A DNA stretch of 64,000 bases from assembly GCA_036677445.1 (NCBI GenBank), contig JAVBWI010000019.1, positions 1 to 64,000 on the forward strand, in the 5' to 3' direction. A program made the translations under genes and the position numbers. Position 1 is the first letter of the stretch. Each line of letters opens with the position of its first letter. This DNA is from JAVBWI01 sp036677445 (GTDB lineage Bacteria > Bacillota > Clostridia > Christensenellales > CAG-138). The notes beneath the pieces were generated by a model. It was not told where the DNA came from. It saw only the letters and a list, made by a program, of their open reading frames with translations, and did no database searches. Of this stretch, positions 42,899-50,717 are shown one piece after another.

Positions 42899-44062
42899 AT
42901 GCTGTTGTTAAAAAACGCGCTCGTCATGAGCATGGCGCGCCCCGCCTTTCATGGCGATGTGCTGATAGAAGGCGGCCGTATCGCGGCCGTTGAAGTTGCT
43001 TTGCAGGCGCCCGGCGCGGAAATATTGGATTGTACAAATAAATATGTGTTGCCCGGTCTTATAGACGCACACTGCCATATCGGCATGTGGGAGGATGGTA
43101 TAGGCGAGGAAGGCGCCGACGGAAATGAAAGCACCGACCCCATTACGCCGGAAATGCGCGCGACGGACGGTATCAACCCCTTCGACCCCTGCTTTGTTGA
43201 AGCACGTGCCGCGGGCGTAACCACGGTGCTTACCGGCCCGGGCAGCGCAAATGTGATCGGCGGCCAGTTTGTGGCGCTCAAAACATTCGGCCGCTGTATT
43301 GAGGAAATGATACTCAAAGAGCCCGTCGCCATGAAGGCCGCCTTGGGCGAAAATCCCAAGCGGGAATATATCGAGCAGAAGGCGACCCCGTACACGCGCA
43401 TGGCTATTGCGGCGCTCTTCCGCAAGGCGATGGTGGAAGCGCAGGAATATCAGCGAAAGCTGGAGCTTTCCGAGGAGGACCCCGACAAATTGCCCGACCG
43501 GGATATCTCTGTGGAAGCGCTGCTGCCGGTGCTTCGCGGCGAACTCAAGGTGAAAGTGCATGCGCACCGGGCGGACGATATACTTACAGCCCTGCGGCTG
43601 GCGCGTGAATTCGGCCTTTCCATCACCATCGAGCATTGTACCGAAGGGCATCTGATACTGGATGTTCTCAAGGAGCAGATTGCGGAACTGGGCGCGGGGA
43701 TCATACTCGGGCCCCTGCTTTCGGAGCGCGCGAAGATCGAAATGAAGAATCTTACCTTCCATGCGCCAAAGCTGTTGCATGATGCGGGCATACCGTTTGC
43801 CCTGATGACGGATCACCCCGTTACCCCCATCCAGTACCTGCCTGTGTGCGCGGCGCTGTGCGTGCGCGACGGGCTGGATGAGGAGACTGCGCTAAAGTCC
43901 ATCACCATCAATGCCGCGAATACCACGGGGCTGGGCGCGCGCGTAGGCAGCCTGGAGCCGGGCAAGGATGCGGATATCGCCATATTCGACGCACATCCGC
44001 TGGATTTCCGCAGCCATTGCGTATGTACCATCATCAACGGACAAGTCGTTTATCGAAAATGA
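42899..44062 (+). CDS. Metal-dependent amidohydrolase (imidazolonepropionase-like)
   Basis: A 387-residue protein of the amidohydrolase superfamily. The N-terminal beta part (LLLKNALVMSMARPAFHGDVLIEGGRIAAV) leads to the metal-binding HxH in LPGLIDAHCHIG (residues 53-64), then GVTTVLTGPGSANVIGGQF, a His in KVHAHRADDILTALRLAREFGLSITIEHCTEGH and an Asp in ALMTDHPVTP; the end reads GARVGSLEPGKDADIAIFDAHPLDF. The ATG follows AGGAGGAAAC. alr begins 42 bases later, so the pair may be one unit. The substrate is unknown; an N-acyl amino acid or cyclic amide is possible. Confidence 0.85.
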   Translation: MLLLKNALVMSMARPAFHGDVLIEGGRIAAVEVALQAPGAEILDCTNKYVLPGLIDAHCHIGMWEDGIGEEGADGNESTDPITPEMRATDGINPFDPCFVEARAAGVTTVLTGPGSANVIGGQFVALKTFGRCIEEMILKEPVAMKAALGENPKREYIEQKATPYTRMAIAALFRKAMVEAQEYQRKLELSEEDPDKLPDRDISVEALLPVLRGELKVKVHAHRADDILTALRLAREFGLSITIEHCTEGHLILDVLKEQIAELGAGIILGPLLSERAKIEMKNLTFHAPKLLHDAGIPFALMTDHPVTPIQYLPVCAALCVRDGLDEETALKSITINAANTTGLGARVGSLEPGKDADIAIFDAHPLDFRSHCVCTIINGQVVYRK

Positions 44063-44103
44063 GTTTCTCGGTTTTTAATAAACCTGAAATGGAGGAAGAA
44101 ATT

Positions 44104-45237
44104 ATGCTTCGGCCGACTCATGCGATCATTGATTTGGATGCACTCAGGCACAACATCCGGTTGTTGCGGGCCAATGTGGGCGATGAAGTAAAGTACATGT
44201 CGGTGGTAAAGGCCAATGCGTACGGGCACGGCATCGTCGAGATCGGGAAAGTAACAGAGGAATTCGGCGCCGATTATTTGGGCGTGGCTATCCCGGAGGA
44301 GGGGAAGCGGCTGCGCGAAGCCGGCATTCACATCCCGATACTCATACTCGGCGGCATACTGCCTGATGGTGCCGATATGGTTCTCGCCTATGACCTGGCC
44401 CCCACGGTATTCACATGTGAAATACTGACTGCGCTTCAGCTTGCGGCGCAGCGGCAGGGTAAAGTATGCGGCATACACATCAAAATCGATTCCGGTATGA
44501 ACCGTATCGGCGTAAAGACGGCGGAAGAGTTTGAAAAGCTGCTGCTGCTGGCGAAAAACAGCCCCAATATCCGCGTGGAAGGTTTGTTTACGCACTTTGC
44601 GGTGAGCGAGATACCGGATAAATCCTTTACCATCGAGCAGAACGACCGCTTTATGGCGTTTGTGCGCATCGCGCAGGAGATGGGCTTTTCGCCGCTCGTA
44701 CATGCCTGCAACAGCGGCGCGCAGCTGGATATGCCCGAAGAGCTCAAGCATGCCATGGTGCGCGGCGGCATCGCCATGTATGGCTACCATCCCGGCGCAC
44801 AATGCGGGCGCTGGGCCGATCTTCGGCCTGTGCTGACATGGAAGACTGCCGTACTGCACGTAAAAGAAATACAGCCGGGAGAAACCGTGAGCTATGGCAG
44901 GCGCTTTACCGCCGCACAGCCGCGTTTGATCGCCACGTTGCCCCTGGGGTATGGCGATGGCTATAAGCGCTGCCTTACCAACAAGGCGCAGGTGCTGATC
45001 CATGGCCAGCGCGCGCCTATCGTGGGTACGGTGTGTATGGATCAATGTATGGCGGACGTGACGGATATCGGCGGCGTACGTCCGGGCGACGAGGTGGTGC
45101 TCATCGGCAGGCAGGGCAATGAAAACATCAGTGCGGACGAAATGGCGGGCTGGGCGGATACCATCAGTTATGAGATATTGCTCAGCATCAGCGACCGCGT
45201 GCCGCGAATCTATTCGGGCGCAGGGTCGGAACAGTAA
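44104..45237 (+). CDS. alr: Alanine racemase
   Basis: A 377-residue PLP enzyme that interconverts L- and D-alanine for cell-wall synthesis. The PLP lysine is Lys 36 in MSVVKANAYGHG. Other blocks are HIKIDSGMNRIGV, GLFTHFAVSE, HACNSGAQLDMPE, MVRGGIAMYGYHP, YGRRFTAAQPRLIATLPLGYGDGY and IVGTVCMDQCMADVTDI, which neighbours the second catalytic Tyr region. The ATG at 44104 follows GGAGGAAG; the frame opens upstream inside the amidohydrolase gene. A GC-rich hairpin follows at 45257. Confidence 0.96.
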   Translation: MLRPTHAIIDLDALRHNIRLLRANVGDEVKYMSVVKANAYGHGIVEIGKVTEEFGADYLGVAIPEEGKRLREAGIHIPILILGGILPDGADMVLAYDLAPTVFTCEILTALQLAAQRQGKVCGIHIKIDSGMNRIGVKTAEEFEKLLLLAKNSPNIRVEGLFTHFAVSEIPDKSFTIEQNDRFMAFVRIAQEMGFSPLVHACNSGAQLDMPEELKHAMVRGGIAMYGYHPGAQCGRWADLRPVLTWKTAVLHVKEIQPGETVSYGRRFTAAQPRLIATLPLGYGDGYKRCLTNKAQVLIHGQRAPIVGTVCMDQCMADVTDIGGVRPGDEVVLIGRQGNENISADEMAGWADTISYEILLSISDRVPRIYSGAGSEQ

Positions 45238-45256
45238 CCGGCACCGGAAACATTTG

Positions 45257-45287
45257 CTCCGCCCCGGCGTTTTATCGCCGGGGCGGC
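45257..45287 (+). repeat. Terminator-like hairpin after alr, first copy
   Basis: An 11-bp stem CCGCCCCGGCG with its complement around a TTTTAT loop, 20 bases after the alr stop. The same 31-base sequence recurs at 45483-45513 with a single mismatch. The two copies bracket the 195-base repeat element exactly. Confidence 0.85.
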
Positions 45288-45482
45288 CAGAGTGTAAAAA
45301 AAGTCTTTATGGTTAGCAAACGAGTGCCGCAATAGGCTTCATTCGCGAGCGGCGACACGTGCGGCGCGAGCGAAAAGCCTTGCGGCGCAAGGCTTTCCTT
45401 GCAGGAACCACCGACCGCATCAAAGATGCAGGCGGTTCCTGTGAAACTCAAAAAAGTGACGCAGTCACTTTTTTGACAGCCT
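45288..45482 (+). repeat. 195-bp structured repeat element, copy A
   Basis: This non-coding stretch holds a row of hairpins: a stem with TTCGC/GCGAA (about 45342-45375), AAAGCCTTGC/GCAAGGCTTT (45374-45396), CAGGAACC/GGTTCCTG enclosing GCATC/GATGC (45402-45441), and AAAAAAGTGAC/GTCACTTTTTT (45450-45474). Copy B at 50032-50226 has the same length and order, and 45361-45407 aligns to it with few changes. Differences in the stems are compensatory. The last hairpin, with its A and T tracts, could end transcription in both directions. No reading frame in it resembles a protein. Confidence 0.85.
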
Positions 45483-45513
45483 CTCCGCCCAGGCGTTTTA
45501 TCGCCGGGGCGGC
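45483..45513 (+). repeat. Terminator-like hairpin, second copy
   Basis: Thirty of 31 bases match the hairpin at 45257-45287 (one C to A change in the stem). It follows directly on the right end of the repeat element and precedes nnr. Confidence 0.85.
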
Positions 45514-45573
45514 GTTTGCCTTTAAAGGGTTTTGTGTACCTGTAACTACATGCAAAGGAAGGCGGAAGAGGAC

Positions 45574-47067
45574 ATGCTGCAAATACTCACGCCCGAACAG
45601 TCGCGGCGGCTGGATGTGCATATGATAGGGGAGCAGGGCATCCCCGGCATCGTGCTGATGGAGCATGCGGCGCTGGGCGTTGTGGAGGCTGTGCTTAGGC
45701 TGATGAACCCGCAGGGGCGGGTATGCATACTGTGTGGCGGCGGCAACAACGGCGGGGACGGCATGGCCGTGCTGCGGCAGCTCATTATGCGCGGCGTATC
45801 TGCATCCGCGGTGCTGTTGGCGGGACCGGAACAGCTTACAGGGGATGCGCTTACGCAGTACCGCATGGCGGCCGTATGCGGCTTGCCCATAACCCTTGCA
45901 TTGACCGATGAGGCCGTTGAAGCGTTGCATTTCTCCGATGCGGATGTGCTGGTGGATGCGCTGTTCGGCACGGGCCTTTCCCGCGCGGTACAGGGGCGGT
46001 ATCTGCGCGCCATTGAGCGCATCAACGACTCCGGCAAGCCGGTGGTGGCGGTGGATATCCCTTCGGGTGTGGACGGCGCAACGGGGCATGTGCTGGGCGC
46101 GGCCGTACAGGCGGCGGTGACCGTGACGTTCCAGAATAAAAAGCTGGGGCATCTGCTGTTCCCCGGCCGCGAGTATGCCGGCGAGGTGCGCGTTGTGCCT
46201 ATCGGCCTGCCCGCGCTGCCGCTGGAGGCTGCGCTGGAGCTGGAGGAATCCGATGTACGCGCGCTGCTGCCGGAACGTCCGTTGGACAGCCACAAAGGGA
46301 AAAACGGGCACGCGCTGCTATGTGCGGGCAGCGGGCAATACGCGGGGGCCGCGCTGCTTGCGGCGAGATCGGCGCTCCGTTCGGGCTGCGGCTTGCTGCA
46401 TGCTGCGGTGCCGCGGGGTATCCGCGCGGTGTTTGCGGATTGTCCCGGGGCGATCTGCCATCCCGTAGGCTGCTCGGAGGAATGGCAGGACGCTGCCGCC
46501 CAGGAGGCGATTGCGCTGCTGCCAAAGGTACAGGCCGCGGCCATAGGGCCGGGCATGGGCACAGGCGGGGGAATATCGATATTGCTCGAAGCAGCGCTCA
46601 ATACCGGCAAGCCACTCATTATCGACGCGGATGGGCTCAATGCGCTTGCGGCCAATCCGAAGCTTATGCGGCTGCTGCACAAAAACGTATTGCTTACGCC
46701 GCATCCGGGAGAGATGGGGCGGCTTACGAACAAAAGCGTACCGGAAATACTGGATGATCCTGTACGTGTGGCGCGGCAGGCGAGCGGAGCCTGGGGCTGC
46801 GTAGTGCTGCTTAAGGGCGCTACGAGCGTCATCGCACAGGGGGACAGGGTATGCCTTAACGCAACAGGCAACCCCGGCCTGGCCAAGGGCGGCAGCGGCG
46901 ATGTGTTAACGGGCATACTGCTTGCGCTGCTCGCACAGGGGCTTGCGCACTTTGAGGCGGCAAGTGCCGGCGCGTATCTATTAGGCTGTGCGGCGGAGGA
47001 AGCATATGCGCTGCTGGGTACGCGCATGCTGCTCCCCACCGACGTTATCGATGCGCTGGGCAATTGA
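45574..47067 (+). CDS. nnr: Bifunctional NAD(P)H-hydrate repair enzyme
   Basis: A 497-residue metabolite-repair enzyme. The N-terminal YjeF epimerase domain (about 1-210) has VCILCGGGNNGGDGMAVLRQL and VLVDALFGTGLSRAV and PVVAVDIPSGVDGATGHVLG. The C-terminal ADP/ATP-dependent dehydratase domain (about 225-497) has SHKGKNGHALLCAGSGQYAGAALLAARSALRSGCGL, VQAAAIGPGMGTGGG, LLTPHPGEMGRL and GNPGLAKGGSGDVLTGILLALLAQG. The ATG at 45574 after GGAAGAGG is used; two earlier in-frame ATGs lack a good site. A 20-bp bidirectional terminator follows. A 509-codon antisense frame here is a GC artefact. Confidence 0.95.
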   Translation: MLQILTPEQSRRLDVHMIGEQGIPGIVLMEHAALGVVEAVLRLMNPQGRVCILCGGGNNGGDGMAVLRQLIMRGVSASAVLLAGPEQLTGDALTQYRMAAVCGLPITLALTDEAVEALHFSDADVLVDALFGTGLSRAVQGRYLRAIERINDSGKPVVAVDIPSGVDGATGHVLGAAVQAAVTVTFQNKKLGHLLFPGREYAGEVRVVPIGLPALPLEAALELEESDVRALLPERPLDSHKGKNGHALLCAGSGQYAGAALLAARSALRSGCGLLHAAVPRGIRAVFADCPGAICHPVGCSEEWQDAAAQEAIALLPKVQAAAIGPGMGTGGGISILLEAALNTGKPLIIDADGLNALAANPKLMRLLHKNVLLTPHPGEMGRLTNKSVPEILDDPVRVARQASGAWGCVVLLKGATSVIAQGDRVCLNATGNPGLAKGGSGDVLTGILLALLAQGLAHFEAASAGAYLLGCAAEEAYALLGTRMLLPTDVIDALGN

Positions 47068-47114
47068 GCCGCCATTGCGGAAGATATTATACAGTGCTAT
47101 CTGGGCGCTATATG

Positions 47115-47158
47115 CTTACAAAACGGGCGTGCCGTAGTCGGCACGCCCGTTTTGTAAG
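47115..47158. terminator. Bidirectional terminator between nnr and the PLP enzyme
   Basis: A perfect 20-bp stem (47115-47134 with 47139-47158) with a TAGT loop; the A/T-rich foot (TTACAAAA / TTTTGTAA) gives a T-run on both strands. It lies between converging genes and can serve both. Confidence 0.93.
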
Positions 47159-47172
47159 AGGTAGGAAAACAA

Positions 47173-48648
47173 TTATAAGGTTTCGAGCACGCCCGTCTCC
47201 GCGTTGAAGGCATCGATGAGCGCGTCGATTTCTTTGGCCTGTTTGTGGATGCCGCCCCAGTAGTTGTCGTAATCGTACCACTGCGCGTTGAGCTCTTCGA
47301 CGGTCTTGCCCTGCTGTTCCACCCAAGTGTAGTACTTGAGGTTGTGCACGCGCTTGCGGGCCTCGTAGGTGAGCTCCTCCATCGTATCCGTGCGGATGCC
47401 ATGCATATGCCCGGCGTAATCCGCGGCGGCCTTTACGCTGGAGTATTCGCCGTTCTTCTCTGCCAGTTCCGCCACGCGGGAGCCGTACATCTCGGCGGAA
47501 TCCGTGCCGACGGTGAAGAGCAGGTCGTTTTCGGTCAGCTCGTAGTATTTTGCCATCTTGATGCAGCACAGCACGTTGGCGATACCCGAGATGCCGAGCA
47601 GAGAGAGCTTTTCTATAAACGCCGGGTCAAGCCCCAGCTCGCTCACGAGGTACGCGCGGCCGGCCGGTTCGTTGAACAGGCGAAGCAGGTTCTGGCTGTC
47701 CTCGTCGTCGATGGCGATGACCATGTCGGTGTTCTTGACGTTGTGTACCCAGGGCACATGCTTGTCGCCGATGCCTTCGATACGGTGGCCGCCAAAGCCG
47801 TTGTTGAGCAGCGTCGGGCACTGCAGCGCTTCGCCGACGGCGAGCTTCGCATGCGGGTACTGCTCCTTGATGTAATCGCCGCTTGCCATGGTGCCGGCCG
47901 AACCGGAGGTGAAGGCCATACCGGCCAGACGGCCGTTCTCGCCCTTCAATTGCAGGAACGCGTCCTCGATGGCCTTGCCGGTAACGGTATAGTGCCACAG
48001 GTGGTTGCCCATCTCGTCAAACTGGTTGAATATCACAACATCCTCGCGGGTGTTGCGCAGTTCCCAGGTTTTGTCGAAGATTTCCTTTACGTTGCTCTCG
48101 CAGCCGGGGGTGGCGATGACCTCGCCCGCAATCTTGGAGAGCCATTCAAAGCGCTCGCGGCTCATTTCCGCAGGCAGTATGGCTACGGAATCGCAGGAAA
48201 GCAGCTTGGAGTTGTAGGCACCGCCGCGGCAATAGTTGCCGGTGGAGGGCCATACGGCCTTGTGGTAGGTGGGGTCGAACTGGCCTGTTACCAGGCGGGG
48301 CGCCAGGCAGCCAAAAGAAGCGCCTACCTTATGGCAGCCGGTGGGGAACCATTTGCCTGTCAATACCACGATACGAGCTTTCACGCCGCTGAGCGCGGAA
48401 GGAATTTCTAAATAATTCACATCCCCGAATTCGCCGCCGCTCATCTTGGGCTCGTTGCGCCAGGTGATGCGGAAGAGGTTGAGAGGGCTGATATCCCATA
48501 AACCGGTGGTCTTAAGGCCTTTTTTGATCTTTTCCGGCACTGATTTCGGGTCGCGCATCTGTGCGAACGTAGGGATGACGATTTTGTTTTCGCGGGCTCT
48601 TTGAATGGTACGCTGGAGGTTATCTCGATTCACTGTTAAATCAATCAT
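47173..48648 (-). CDS. PLP-dependent enzyme of the cysteine synthase fold
   Basis: A 491-residue fold-type II PLP protein. The PLP lysine is in FPTGCHKVGASFGCLAPRLV, the phosphate-binding Gly-rich loop in AFTSGSAGTMASGDY, and further blocks are STGNYCRGGAYNSKLL and LLFTVGTDSAEMYGSRVAELAEKNG. It is longer than CysK or threonine synthase (about 310-430) because of a C-terminal extension (about 385-491, rich in Tyr/Trp). Close relatives are annotated only as pyridoxal-phosphate dependent enzyme. The ATG at 48648 is used (GGAG ten bases before); the frame continues upstream without support. A lone gene with its own promoter; the substrate, an amino acid, is unknown. Confidence 0.87.
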   Translation of the reverse strand: MIDLTVNRDNLQRTIQRARENKIVIPTFAQMRDPKSVPEKIKKGLKTTGLWDISPLNLFRITWRNEPKMSGGEFGDVNYLEIPSALSGVKARIVVLTGKWFPTGCHKVGASFGCLAPRLVTGQFDPTYHKAVWPSTGNYCRGGAYNSKLLSCDSVAILPAEMSRERFEWLSKIAGEVIATPGCESNVKEIFDKTWELRNTREDVVIFNQFDEMGNHLWHYTVTGKAIEDAFLQLKGENGRLAGMAFTSGSAGTMASGDYIKEQYPHAKLAVGEALQCPTLLNNGFGGHRIEGIGDKHVPWVHNVKNTDMVIAIDDEDSQNLLRLFNEPAGRAYLVSELGLDPAFIEKLSLLGISGIANVLCCIKMAKYYELTENDLLFTVGTDSAEMYGSRVAELAEKNGEYSSVKAAADYAGHMHGIRTDTMEELTYEARKRVHNLKYYTWVEQQGKTVEELNAQWYDYDNYWGGIHKQAKEIDALIDAFNAETGVLETL

Positions 48649-48722
48649 GATGCTTCGCTCCATTTCTGCATGCTGTATTGTTGGGGACACGCCGTTGGGT
48701 CGCTTTTCCTTTATATATCCAC

Positions 48723-48751
48723 AGTGTAGCCCATTCCTATACGTTTGTAAA
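48723..48751 (-). promoter_or_regulatory. Promoter of the PLP enzyme gene
   Basis: On the minus strand TTTACA (48751-48746), a 17-base spacer and TACACT (48728-48723) lie about 75 bases before the ATG. Confidence 0.6.
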
Positions 48752-48926
48752 TGCTTCCTGCACATTTTCCTAAAAAATTTTTTTCATGCCTGAAAAATTA
48801 TGTGATTTGTCGCTGCGAATACTATTCCCCGCAGGGAATACTACAATAGTATCCTAAATGCGTCGGAGGGGGAACCTCTATCCGCTTTGATGCGTTTTAT
48901 AAACAAACAATGTATGGAGGCGTTAA

Positions 48927-49958
48927 ATGAAGAAGCTTATTACAATATTGCTCTTGGGAGTATTGCTGTTTTCAGGCATTGCCTGTGCGCCAAAGCAGGA
49001 GGAAGTACCCGCGCCCACGCCCGCCCAACAAGTCAGTCCGCCTGAAGGATTGACGCTTTCGATGCAGCAGGCTACTTATTACTTGGATAGTGCGGAACTG
49101 GTGGCAACGTTGATAAACGATACGGAATATACCTGTACATTCGGCGAGGCATCCTACCTTGAATTGCAAAGCGGCGACGGTTGGCAGCGCGTGCCGTTTA
49201 AAGAGGATGTTTATTGGATCGAAATCGCTTACATACTTGGGCCGGGAGAATCCAAAGAAGTCGTCCTGCCGCTCGATCTGTTTGAAGGGCTGGCCCCCGG
49301 AACCTACCGGCTGGTGAAAGAGGTATATTGCGACGACGGAAGCGAAGAGGGCATTCGGGCAACTGTGTCGGCTGCATTCAATTTGGACGCCGTACCGGCG
49401 GAAACGGCTGCTGCAATGAAACCTGTTATCTACCTTTACCCACAGGAGGAAACAGAGGTAACCGTTCAGCTTGACTTTGACGGCACGCTTACCTGCACCT
49501 ACCCCGCCTATCGGGAGGGGTGGCATGTACTCGCGCAGCCGGACGGTACGCTGACGGATATGGAAAACGGGAGTGAATACTCATATCTCTTCTGGGAAGG
49601 CGTAAGCGATACGCAATACGATCTTTCGTCGGGCTTTGTGGTAAAGGGTCCGGATACCATGGCATTTTTACAGGAAAAGCTTGCGTACATGGGCTTAACC
49701 CCCAAGGAATACAATGAGTTTATCGTATATTGGCTCCCCCGCATGCAGGATAACGCCTATAACCTGATCTCCTTCCAGCGGCAGGCTTATACGGAGCATG
49801 CGGCGCTTACCGTAAACCCGCAGCCGGACAGCATCCTCCGGGTATTTATGGCGTATAAAGCGTTGAATGCACCGGCCAAGGTACCGGAGCAGCGCCTGAC
49901 ACCTTTTATACGTGAAGGGTTTACGGTGGTGGAGTGGGGAGGAGCGGAAATAGAATAA
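48927..49958 (+). CDS. Lipoprotein with KPVIYLYP-type C-terminal domain
   Basis: A 343-residue secreted lipoprotein (signal peptide with lipobox SGIAC, Cys 20). Residues about 40-150 form an immunoglobulin-like domain (LTLSMQQATYYLDSAELVATLINDTEYTCTFGEASYLEL ... YRLVKEVYCDDG). The second half begins with MKPVIYLYPQEETEVTVQLDFDGTLTCTYPAY and continues GWHVLAQPDGTL, LFWEGVSDTQYDLSSGFVV, LAYMGLTPKEYNEFIVYWLPRM, a pattern I know from uncharacterised secreted proteins of Firmicutes and other bacteria. No catalytic motif can be assigned. GTATGGAGG precedes the ATG. Copy B of the repeat element follows 73 bases after the stop. Confidence 0.82.
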   Translation: MKKLITILLLGVLLFSGIACAPKQEEVPAPTPAQQVSPPEGLTLSMQQATYYLDSAELVATLINDTEYTCTFGEASYLELQSGDGWQRVPFKEDVYWIEIAYILGPGESKEVVLPLDLFEGLAPGTYRLVKEVYCDDGSEEGIRATVSAAFNLDAVPAETAAAMKPVIYLYPQEETEVTVQLDFDGTLTCTYPAYREGWHVLAQPDGTLTDMENGSEYSYLFWEGVSDTQYDLSSGFVVKGPDTMAFLQEKLAYMGLTPKEYNEFIVYWLPRMQDNAYNLISFQRQAYTEHAALTVNPQPDSILRVFMAYKALNAPAKVPEQRLTPFIREGFTVVEWGGAEIE

Positions 49959-50003
49959 ACAATTGTTTAGGATACATGAACGAAGCATTTCGATTTTGCT
50001 TTT

Positions 50004-50031
50004 AGCAGTCTGTCGTATCCGGCAGGCTGCT
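50004..50031 (+). repeat. Terminator-like hairpin after lipoprotein gene, first copy
   Basis: A 28-base hairpin (AGCAGTCTGTC with GGCAGGCTGCT, two G-U pairs). It recurs at 50227-50254 with two mismatches that keep the pairing, and the two copies bracket repeat element copy B. Confidence 0.82.
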
Positions 50032-50226
50032 CTGACTGTTGATAAACCCCTTGGGGATTCGGGGACCGCAGTCCCCGGAGGCTTCCAACCGCCGCCAGCG
50101 ACATGTGCGGTGGCGGCGGAAAGCCTTGCGACGCAAGGCTTTCCTTGCAGGAACAACCGCCCGTGCCGCAGGCACAGGTTGTTCCTGTAATTCTCGAAAA
50201 AGTGCAAGCACTTTTTCGACAAGCTA
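50032..50226 (+). repeat. 195-bp structured repeat element, copy B
   Basis: The same element as 45288-45482, of identical length. It carries GGGGACCGCAGTCCCC near the left, CCGCCGCC/GGCGGCGG, AAGCCTTGCG/CGCAAGGCTT, CAGGAACA/TGTTCCTG enclosing GTGCC/GGCAC, and CGAAAAAGTGC/GCACTTTTTCG. The right end reads TTTTTCGACAAGCT against TTTTTTGACAGCCT in copy A. It is bracketed by its own, different pair of terminator-like hairpins. No protein is encoded. Confidence 0.85.
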
Positions 50227-50254
50227 AGCAGTCTGCCATATCCGGCAGGCTGCT
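50227..50254 (+). repeat. Terminator-like hairpin, second copy
   Basis: AGCAGTCTGCC pairs with GGCAGGCTGCT (11 bp, one G-U) around ATATCC, followed by TTGTATG. It matches 26 of 28 bases of 50004-50031. Confidence 0.82.
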
Positions 50255-50292
50255 TTGTATGTCGGCTGCTGGAATACTCAAAAAATTGCGTA

Positions 50293-50380
50293 TTGACAGT
50301 TATATCGTCTCCCGATATAATTACATCGTCATACGGTGTAACGTTAGACGATATAACGCTGCGCGATATACGGTGAACAA
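50293..50380 (+). promoter_or_regulatory. padR promoter with overlapping operator
   Basis: TTGACA (50293-50298), a 17-base spacer and TATAAT (50316-50321) form a perfect consensus promoter. Its spacer holds the inverted repeat TTATATCG (50300-50307) / CGATATAA (50313-50320). Further CGATATA copies lie downstream near 50353 and 50368. This places PadR binding right over the promoter, so autorepression is likely. Confidence 0.75.
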
Positions 50381-50396
50381 GCAATGGAGGCGGAAC

Positions 50397-50717
50397 ATGC
50401 AAGAGAACATCGCTTTGACGGAAGCGGTATTTTACATCCTTCTTTCCCTGTATCAACCCATGCATGGGTACGGCATTATGCAGAATGTTGCACAGCTCAG
50501 CGGCGGAAGGGTGAACCTGGCCGCAGGTACATTGTATGGCGCATTAAGCACGTTGCTGGAAAAAGGATGGATACGGCCGCAGACGGCGGAAGAAAACATC
50601 AGAAAAAAGGAATACGAAATCACACAGGCAGGGCGGGCAGCGGTGGAAACAGAGCTTAGCAGGTTGCAGGAACTCATAGAGAACGGCCGGAAGGTTGTGG
50701 GGGAGAAACGGATATGA
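50397..50717 (+). CDS. PadR-family transcriptional regulator
   Basis: A 106-residue winged-helix repressor. The core LTEAVFYILLSLYQPMHGYGIMQNVAQLSGGRVNLAAGTLYGALSTLLEKGWI is characteristic of PadR, and the wing RKKEYEITQAGRAAVETELSRLQELIENGRKVV ends in the dimerisation helix. The ATG at 50397 follows ATGGAGGCGG; the frame runs further upstream into the repeat element, but that part is not protein-like. Its stop overlaps the start of a DUF2812 gene (ATGA), the usual PadR-DUF2812 pair in Clostridia. Target and inducer are unknown; regulation of that pair by its own promoter repeats is likely. Confidence 0.92.
   Translation: MQENIALTEAVFYILLSLYQPMHGYGIMQNVAQLSGGRVNLAAGTLYGALSTLLEKGWIRPQTAEENIRKKEYEITQAGRAAVETELSRLQELIENGRKVVGEKRI

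Noticed and set aside
45359..45625. Short frames across both repeat elements giving the peptide RRKALRRKAFLAGTT
   Set aside because: The peptide similarity only reflects DNA similarity of the hairpin repeat. The changes between copies keep base pairing rather than the reading frame.
45546..47075. 509-codon minus-strand frame opposite nnr
   Set aside because: The plus-strand product is a complete NAD(P)H-hydrate repair enzyme. The antisense frame is a by-product of GC-rich codon positions and matches nothing.
47245..48411. 388-codon plus-strand frame opposite the PLP enzyme
   Set aside because: The minus-strand gene has intact PLP motifs; the antisense frame has no ribosome site and no family features.
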